From positions 1,047,588 through 1,111,587 of the forward strand of contig VXAI01000069.1 in assembly GCA_013399305.1 (NCBI GenBank): 64,000 bases of DNA. Reading direction: 5' to 3'. Of the stretch, positions 42,801-51,800 are shown piece after piece. The notes beneath the pieces are model-generated. The model did not search any database. It saw only the letters and a list, made by a program, of their open reading frames with translations, and was not told the DNA's origin. Source of the stretch: Rostratula benghalensis (Eukaryota > Chordata > Aves > Charadriiformes > Rostratulidae). The position numbers and the translations under genes were made by a program. The first letter of the stretch is position 1. Each line of letters opens with the position of its first letter.

Positions 42801-45800
42801 GGTCACTCCAAAAAGCTGGTGACTCTGCCAGCTTCGCTACAGATAAATAAGTACAATTACCTCAGGGATTTTAAATAAAGACCTGTCTCTCTGTCTCACA
42901 GAGTTATCTATGACTCTGTCATGTTTAGATTGCAGGAGCATTTTTTCTGCCTCCCTTGATGATTCCGTTATTTCTGAAGAGCAGGGGCTGGAGGTTGGGG
43001 GGCAAGACTTGATGTTCTCCAAGTCTCCTCCAACTACTGAAATGTCTGACCCCGGATCTGGGGTCCATTTGTCATAAATCATACCCTTGGACAGTCTTTG
43101 CCTTCTCCACTGGGAGTCAACCAGCAAGGCCCCTCTTCCCACGTTGTGCTATTTGTACGAACTGCCCACTTGGAGGAAAAAGTAGGTACAGGGCTGGTTT
43201 CCTTTGAGTGAGGTCCCCTGGCATCCAGCGAAGAGGTGAGAAAACTAAATATAACAAACTTAAAACTACAATTATTGTAGGGGAGCTTGCCAGAGCCTCT
43301 CTGAAGCTCCTAATGGTCTGTCGGGGATTTATGGATCAGCTGTGAAAATTTACTCACAGCTAAAACTTGCCAATCAAGTCCTCGGCTTTAGAACACTGCT
43401 ACCAGCTTTCACATAGTACAGCCTGAAATTACAGGAGAGCCAAAGCAAAACAGTAGGTTTTAATGCTTCAAAGAAGGACACACACAAGAAAAATCTATCA
43501 CCCTAAACAGATCAATAAGAAAGGCGTGGGGAGTCTCTCTTCTGTGTGTTTGTATGTTTGGGTAAAAGAGTCTCACGTTCTACAGAGCAGAAGGGGATTC
43601 CGAACTGAGCGGTGCCAAGCACTGCCAAAATGCACAGTAGGAGACAGGATGGTGTACACAAAAGGCTACAAACGGCTGTCTCACCGTTTAGAGCAGATTC
43701 CACCCATAAACTATGCCAGCAATCCAGAAACTAATCTTAGTGGCTGATATTTTATGTCCTTGCCATATGGATCAGGATAAAATGGGTTCTTCATAAAATG
43801 TATAAAAGCTCCTTTTCAATATACGGGGAAATACAACAAAACTGTATCTGTTATTTTCATGTTATTCCACTAAAAACCTTCAGCAAATGTAACAAAGCCA
43901 AAATCTTGAGAACTTACACAGAAAACAAGGCAAGAAGCCCATTTAGATGAGAGATGTAAGACCATGCCCTTTTTTTCTCCCGAATGCTCAGCACAAACTG
44001 GAGACAGCAGTGATGGCCACTTCTAAGGGCAGTGCTGCAGAGAGGACTTGATGGGATCTTTGTAAACCCCTTTCCACCTCCGACTCCACAAATCCCTACA
44101 GCAACTCAGGCTTTAACACTCCAGAGAACTGGGTTTAAAACATGTCAGACCATTAATATGCTGTCAAGAAGCACCACGGAGCATGGATCCACACTCCTCC
44201 CTGCTCACCTTTAAAAAAGAGCTTTCAATGCTGGACCACCAGGTGATTTTCTGTTATTTTATTTGGCTTTTAATGTATTAGGTCTCTCCTATCAGCAATT
44301 ACTGTTCTAAACTTTTCTGTGCAGGATTCCTAGTGACCTGGCAAACAAGAAATATAAAAAAATATCACAGCCTGGCAGACTTAGATGGTGAGATCTGATC
44401 CTCTAAAGCCTTACACACATAAATAATTCTCATGTGTATGAATAAAGCTTTGCAAGATCAGTCTCATAGTATACACACTAAAATCAAAGAGGAATTTAAG
44501 TCTCATTTACCACTGACACCTACCATATTTATATAAGATGTGTTGCTTTACTCTGCACAAATATACTTTAACCATCACAAATATACTTTAACCATCTTAA
44601 AAAAATGACTGAATCACTTCTTGTTCTTGCAAATTTTCATGTTACTCCTTTTTTTTGTTTGTTTGGAAGGAAATTGAATCCTTTAATACTTTGCAGTGCA
44701 GACAACCAAGAGAACCACATCTGAACAGTAGTAATCCCTTGTCTTTGAGAAGTCCGATCTACCAGCCACTGATTGTGATTAACTTCAGTTTTACTGTCAA
44801 ATTTGAAGTAGATAGGTAGCACTTAACTTCTCCAGGAGCTGGAGAAGAGAAGGTGTGTTCAAATAATAACCAAAACAGTGCAGAAAATACAGGAGTAGTA
44901 TTCAAGTCCCACAGAACTTTCATTCTTTTGTTTACACCACTTTACCCGTGAACCTGTTTGCCCACACTGCCAACAGAGGTATCTATAAACAGCATCACAG
45001 TGGATTGCTATTCTTCTGGATGACCTAGAAGCACGTTCACCTCTAGACACATCAGTGACACTTTCCTAAGTGTAATGCAATTCAAAGTAACCCGAGGGAG
45101 ACCTCTGGGGTCATCTCAGAGAGAGTTAACAGAAAGATGCTGGCAGGAGGATAAGCCCTGCCTGTACCATGAGGAGAAGGTGTTGCTACAGGAGGGAATA
45201 GTGACCTTGAATAAAGCAGTGAATAAAGAAAAGAGCCCAATGTTTGGTTGTCTGTTGGCAGGACGGTGGAAAGCTGTAGGTGACCTTACAAGAATGTGCC
45301 ATGAGTGGGGCACAAATGGATGGCGCAGAGCACATGGATAGAAGGGGTGTGAATGTTAAGATGTGTTAATGGAAGAGTTTGGAAGATAAGAGGAGCCTAG
45401 GGCTGAAAAAAAAATCTCACCCTAGCTTGCTAATATTTCTCTCTGCGGTTTCAGGACACAAAAGTCATCTTTTCTCCAAATCCAATCCCTGGTTTGAATT
45501 GTGTGTAATCTCCAACAGAAAACTTCATGTGGGGCAGCAGAGAAAATCACTGTCATCCAGAAACACACAGAGGTACGTACAGCTCTGTAGGGAGCAAAAT
45601 TCTCCATACCATGAGTTAATCTGCTCTCACTCTGGTTCCAGGCAGAGCACAAAGTGGAGCGAAAAAGACATTATTAAAGTATTTTATGGCATTTTGTTCT
45701 CAATAAGTATTTTGTGATTTTATTTTACTTAAAAAAAAAAACAAACTGAGGCCAAAAAGAGAACAATAAAAGTTGATCCATGTAATGTGTCATCAACCTA

Positions 45801-48800
45801 ATAAAATTATTTAGTGCATCTTCCCTTCAGAGGAGCACATATTAATCAGCAGAGACAGAAAGAATATTTCTTACTGCAGAAGCAGGCTGTAGTGAATTCA
45901 CAGCTGCTTTTCCTTTATACAATATGCAAAAGCCCACAGAAGAATAGTAAAGGAAACCCTCAGTAAAGGAAACGTCAGCCATCATGCCCCTTGTTGCAGA
46001 GGTACCTAAAGTCTGTTTCTTAAAACAAAGATTCAAATGTAACTAAAAAGGCAAGAGCAACTCCTGCACATTTCCAAGAAAGTGGTCTTTAGCTCACAGG
46101 CACCAAGTCACAAGTCTCCTCCCGCCCCCAGGAGAAAAGCCACTGATGTGTGAAACTGTACTTTTTGACGCTAACAAATTCAAGACATTCTGCATTGCCC
46201 CAATTCTAATAATCTGCAGCCCATTGTACAGAAAACCATGAGATGTATGGCAAGTTGAGGAAAGCTAAGATATCAGATAGGATAACATCAGATGCTTTTG
46301 GTATTCCAAAAGCCAGTATGCCAGGTGATCAGAAATCAGCCAAGGAGCTTGCTCATGACCTGCCCCCAAAACCACTCTCTCAGTCCATCCTGGCCAGCAG
46401 AAGACATTACTCACAGGAACAGGAGTTAAACACTTTCTTATCCTGGCTCTGTCTTGTCCTAGTGAGAAGTATACCCAGAGGTGATGAAGCAGATTATTAT
46501 CCCATCCCTCTTAAAGCTGTCACCATCACTAACGTTCCTGTAGAGTTAAAACCCTGGAGGAGATGGGCTATGCTTCACAACCAGTATGGTGACAGATCTG
46601 TATCACGCCCAGTCAGACAGGGCCCATGGCTCCTTCAGAGCATTCTGCAAAGGCTGGTGAAACACCTGCCTATCTTTAAACAACAGAGATGATCATGGAG
46701 GATAAATCTGAACAGCGTAATTTAATGTGAATTCCACCCAACGCGGTTCCACCCCGGCCCCACTCACTGCCCGTTCAGCTCATCTCGCGACGTGAACACA
46801 CACAAAACTAACAAATCCGTCTTCTTTGGAGTTCCTCAGATGCACGAGGTAAATACACAGCTTGTGGTACAACTCACAGCAGTTAAACTCACATTTCCCA
46901 AGTTTACACATGCACAAGTGCAGTCAGCCTGCAACAAAATAATGCCCTGTGCACCCATAAATACCGATCCTTTAAGAAAACTCGCCTTTGCCCCCTTCCT
47001 GCAACACAATACCCAGTGCTTTCATTTGGCATTTTTTCTAAATAGGCAAGAGGCATTTGTAAAACGGGTAAGGCTGGAGTTGTCAGAACAGGACAGATAT
47101 TAAACGTTTCTAAAACCCAAAGGGGCAGGTTTCCTGGTTTCACGCAGTGTGTCAAGTGACAGCTTCACTGTGACGGGTCATTAGTGTGACAAAGAGAAAG
47201 CAGCTGGACATAGAGGGGCAGAGGCTAACACAGCGATTACATCCTTAAATCAACTATAAAATGTTACGAAGGATGAAGAGGGGGGTAAAGGGGAAGATTA
47301 TATTCAGGGGAATAAAGTCTGCTAAAGTGTCTAGCTGCAAATCAGGTCAACGGAGTTTGTTTAAATAAAAAAAAAAAAATCAAGACAGCTTACTCTTCAG
47401 AAAAAGCAGATTCTATTTGAAGGAATGTTTTAAGATGACTACAATTATTATTTCATGCAAACAATCTGTTTTTTACTCTCCTAAATAAGTACCTGCAGTC
47501 CTCTGAAGGATAAATACATCTTTGAAGACCTAGTTCCTCCTATTTTGACAGCCCTCAGAAAAGAACAGAACTAAAAGGTATTGAGGTTTTCACTCCTCTC
47601 CATTTTCCTTCCCTCCAAGGGGGGTGAGGAAGATTTTAGCATCATCATCACCACAGCGTGGCAGTAGCTTGGCAGGTGCCAGGTAACCCCTCACTGGCAG
47701 GTGCACACAGGACCCCTTTGAATGGACCAGGGCTGAATTGAGAGGAAAACCAAAAGAACACATTTCCCAGCCTTCCCATTGATGGGAACAGCAGCATTGA
47801 ATTTCCAATAAAAGAGCAACTTCCAGGCAACTTAGTTTCAGTAGAGGGGACTCTGCTTCCAGGTATTGTGTTCCAAACCCCACTTGTTCCATTGCTGCTT
47901 CTAAAGTACCCATTTTTTACCTTTTCACTGAAATAGATGTCACTGCTGCTATCCCTCTCTCCATTAAAACATGTGAAAGAATTTTGACATTTCCTAGCAA
48001 CTAAGAAATGATTGGTACCTGACAATCCAAGCCAGATTACACGGAGATGTTTGTGTGCAAGGCGTTACTTCTGAATTCTCTTTTCTGAGCCCTTTCCACT
48101 TCGTACCTCTGTGCTCTCTCTTCAAGCCCTACATTCAATTTTATTGTGCTTTTCTCCCAATAAGCTGTTGCATTTTAAATGAGAATTTTAAAAGAAAACA
48201 AACAAACAAAAAAAACCCCAGAAAATGCCACACAAACATAAAATATTTCAAGACAAAGAAACCCACATCTTCAGTCATTTTTGTTTAACACAATTAATAT
48301 CCATATGATTAATTAATCTTTAAGCTTTGGGTCACATCTGATATACAGGAGTCGTCACTGGTTTCCATCAAAAAGAATTGGGTTTTTTTGTAAATGTTAA
48401 GAAAAGGAAATATTAAGAAAAAAAAGATGAAATTTAATTACCCGACCTGAAAGTAATTATCATCGCTGATGCTAGTTTTTGTATGCAACTAAACTGAAAA
48501 GTAAAGCACCCCCTGGATCTCCCTGCCCCCCCATGCACACACACATTTGGTACACACATTTTAAGTCCTGATTTTAATGTCAGGTGAGGTGTAAGAAGAG
48601 CCTCTATCACTACACAGCAAGGAGCCAGAGCATTCCAAGAAAACTGAGGTTCCCTCACTATGTGTTTCATAACACACAAAGGCAATGAATGGGAAACACT
48701 GGGAGAAGTTTAATAACACGGGTTTAGTTCCCACATTCCCTGGCAAATCCCACCCCATGCAGTCTGTTTTCCCAGCCCCTGTCCCTCGCTTTGGGAAAGC

Positions 48801-51800
48801 TTCTCAGCTAAAACAACTACAGCACTTTCTGCTTTGTTTTCATCTCCATTCAGGACCATTACAGTTATTACAACCCAAACTCCCAAACTGAGGTTTCAGG
48901 GCTCTGTTGGGTAGGGAAGCAACTCAGATTCTGGAGATTTACTCTAAAAGGCAAATAAATATGGAAAGCCAGGATCAGTAACAGCAAGAAGAGAAACAGT
49001 AAAACCAGTGTTTCTCCTAATGTCCCCTTGTTAAGTATCAGTTTAGCCTTTGCCATATATGCCAAACTATTTGCCATGACTAATGTATATAATGGGAGTA
49101 CATTTCATATTTTATCTCTCCTGAGAGACCTTGAGTTGGGGAAAAAAAAAAAAAAAAAAAAAAAAGAAAATAAAAGAAAGGAAAAAGTAAAAGAAACCCC
49201 TGCACTTTACACAGAATAAACACACAAGGTAGCAATAAAAAAGCACATGCTTAAACATAATGGGTTTAAATAATAAAAAAAAAAATAGTTAGAGGTAACT
49301 TTTCCCAAAAAAGTTTCCTCCTTGCTGCTGTAGGAAATAAAGGACTCAAAGCATTCAGCACCAGCCTGCTTACTCCTGTCTGCCCCCAGAACTGGCACAA
49401 ACTGATGACGACTCGGGCGCAGATGTTGAAAATTCCATCTTCCTTCCAGAGAAGCTCAAAATCTCCAGGGCACAACCCCTTGGGAAAAAAAAAATACCAA
49501 CTTTGGTTTTCCCCCCATTGCTTTAAGACATCTTTATTCAATTTGTAAAATAAACATGTGCTCCTGTACCAACACAGGGAGTTTAAAAACTGCTCCATTT
49601 CCACTGGACAGATATTACCCATGACAAATCATTAGAACTGAAAGCATGCAACCAGCCATTAAAACATAGAATGGGATTACATTTCAATACAATTAGGTCT
49701 CCTATAATTATAGAGTTTACTTGCAGCATGTTTTGAGTACTTTCACAGAAAGCACTCTTTGTGCAACATCTTTCTCGTTAGTTAGTGCACGGCCACCACC
49801 CAGTCCTTGCTCTCCGTTATTTCCAGTCAGTTGCTCCATCAGACTGCAAGGAATCACACACCTGGAATTATTAACAGGAGTCTCCGCTCTCCCCTGCCGC
49901 TTGGGCACTCCAGCCGATCTAACAGCAGGTGCTGAAATTTGTCACACGCTGGGCTGTCATCTAAAAATTACATTTTGCAGCACCACCTCCAAATCATAAA
50001 CGAAAGCCTTCTCATAAAAGCAGACTTACCTAAAGAGGGGAAAAAAACCAAACCCAAACCAGCAGTTCCACAAATGTACTAAAAGCTTTCTGTGCAGAGA
50101 CCTTTTCAGAGATGCCCATACGTGTTTTGCTCACTGGCGCTACAGGACCTACCCTACATTTCCTCTCCTTCCCCCCAGCCGTGGCAGAAACCGGTTATGA
50201 GCACTAACCAGCACCATCACAACTGCCCTCCTCCTTCTCAGTCTTCTGCCTTGTTTCATAAGCAAGCGTATGGTTTTGTAAGTCATTCTCCGTGGCATGT
50301 AAATTCAGGGTTCCCTTCCCCACCAGCTTTTCATTCTCAGCTCTGCAACCTAAGGGCTCTGACTGCAGTAAGGCTTTTACTTTTGGAAAATAAGAAGCAT
50401 TTTCCCATCAAACATCACCACGACCTGTGAAAATAGAAAGCTTTAACTGCTCTGTAAATCTTATGATTGGACCTTTATTATCATCAACTGAAATGACGTT
50501 AACACTCAGGGGGGAAAAAACAACACGCAGACAGCATTATTTCAATTTATATCTTATTCTGTTCAGGTACTATCTGCGAGGAATTTCAAACTAGGGATTT
50601 GGTTATATTTTAATATTAAAATTACATTATAAATGTTAAAGCAGAGAGATATTTAAAGAATATGGTACATGCTACCTGCGTTGGATGAGTTCAGCCAATG
50701 TAGCTGCTACCAAAAACATTGCAAATCTTCAGCTTCACTAAATTTTAATGCCTGATCAGTGCTCAGCATTTACAGTGAAAGTTTACCAGCTGCTCACGTA
50801 GGAAGTAATTTTTTTTAATTATATCTATCTTCCCCAAACACCTGTAAAAACTTCCAGCAAAAGTATTGTGGGAAAGAAAGAAGGAAGGAATCCAGAAAGC
50901 TTTTTAAGTTTAAATGCTATAAGGAAAAATAGAAGTGTTGGAACAGGGAGATCCAGTTAAACACCACACAATATTCTGACCTACGCTGCTCTGAATTACA
51001 ATTCTGTGACTGCAGACTTGTTTACTGCAGCTCACAGAGCAGTAAGGTGGCAGTTGTTAAAAAAAAAAAAAAATTCCAGAAAATCAAAATGCTCGGGAAA
51101 AGAGGTCAATGTTTTCTTGCCTAGTAATGAAACCATGACTTCATTTTGTAGAAGAATCACTGCTTTCCTTTTCATCCTATTCTGCCACTCGCAATTGCCA
51201 TTCTAGATTATTAGAAGCAAATTCAGAGGAGCAATTTAATTCAACCCCCAACATCTCCCTTCCTAACCCTCACTGAATTTCCATTTTCCAAATCAGGTTA
51301 TAAAACACCAAGTAAAGCAAAACACAATACGCTGGCGTTTCCAATTAAACCCAGGGTGGAGATCAATTCATTAAGAGGTAAACACAGGGGCAGACAACAA
51401 ATTATGCCGCGCGGTTACAAAGCCCTGCGATCGAGTGTCAGGACCTTAGATGGCCACGTTCGACACTTGCCACTCCGTGTCAGGCTGCCATGACAAAGAC
51501 TGGTCAGAACATGGCACCCCTCTCAAATCTTTCCATTAAAGATAGGCTCGAAGGGAAACCACTTCAAGTTTTCCTGCCTCTAACTCTCCAGCAGGCACGG
51601 CCGGCAAGAGCGCGATGCCTTTGCAGCACAACATGCGCCGCTCCAGAAATACAGTCACGAAGCAGTCTCCACAGCTTCACCGCTCTGACTAGGAATTATG
51701 CATCCACCTCGTCTTGATAAACATGAAAAAAAACCCCAAGGGCCATCTCTAGAAACCAGAGTTTAACACTTAAGACTGATTTTGAGTAAGTAGAAATTGC

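Larger units (their letters stand above)
43149..47920 (-). other. Intron (exon 3 to exon 4)
   Basis: 4.8 kb. It contains a 20-bp tandem duplication at 44556-44595, a plus-strand ORF of 149 codons at 46243-46692, and a minus segment ending near 45867 with a good donor but a phase that does not fit. Confidence 0.4.

Noticed and set aside
45867..46020. Minus segment with a strong GTAAGA donor (ending CAGCCTGCTTCTGCA)
   Set aside because: It would begin and end in phase 0 between exons 2 and 3-4, whose phases already fit. Kept only as a possible alternative exon.
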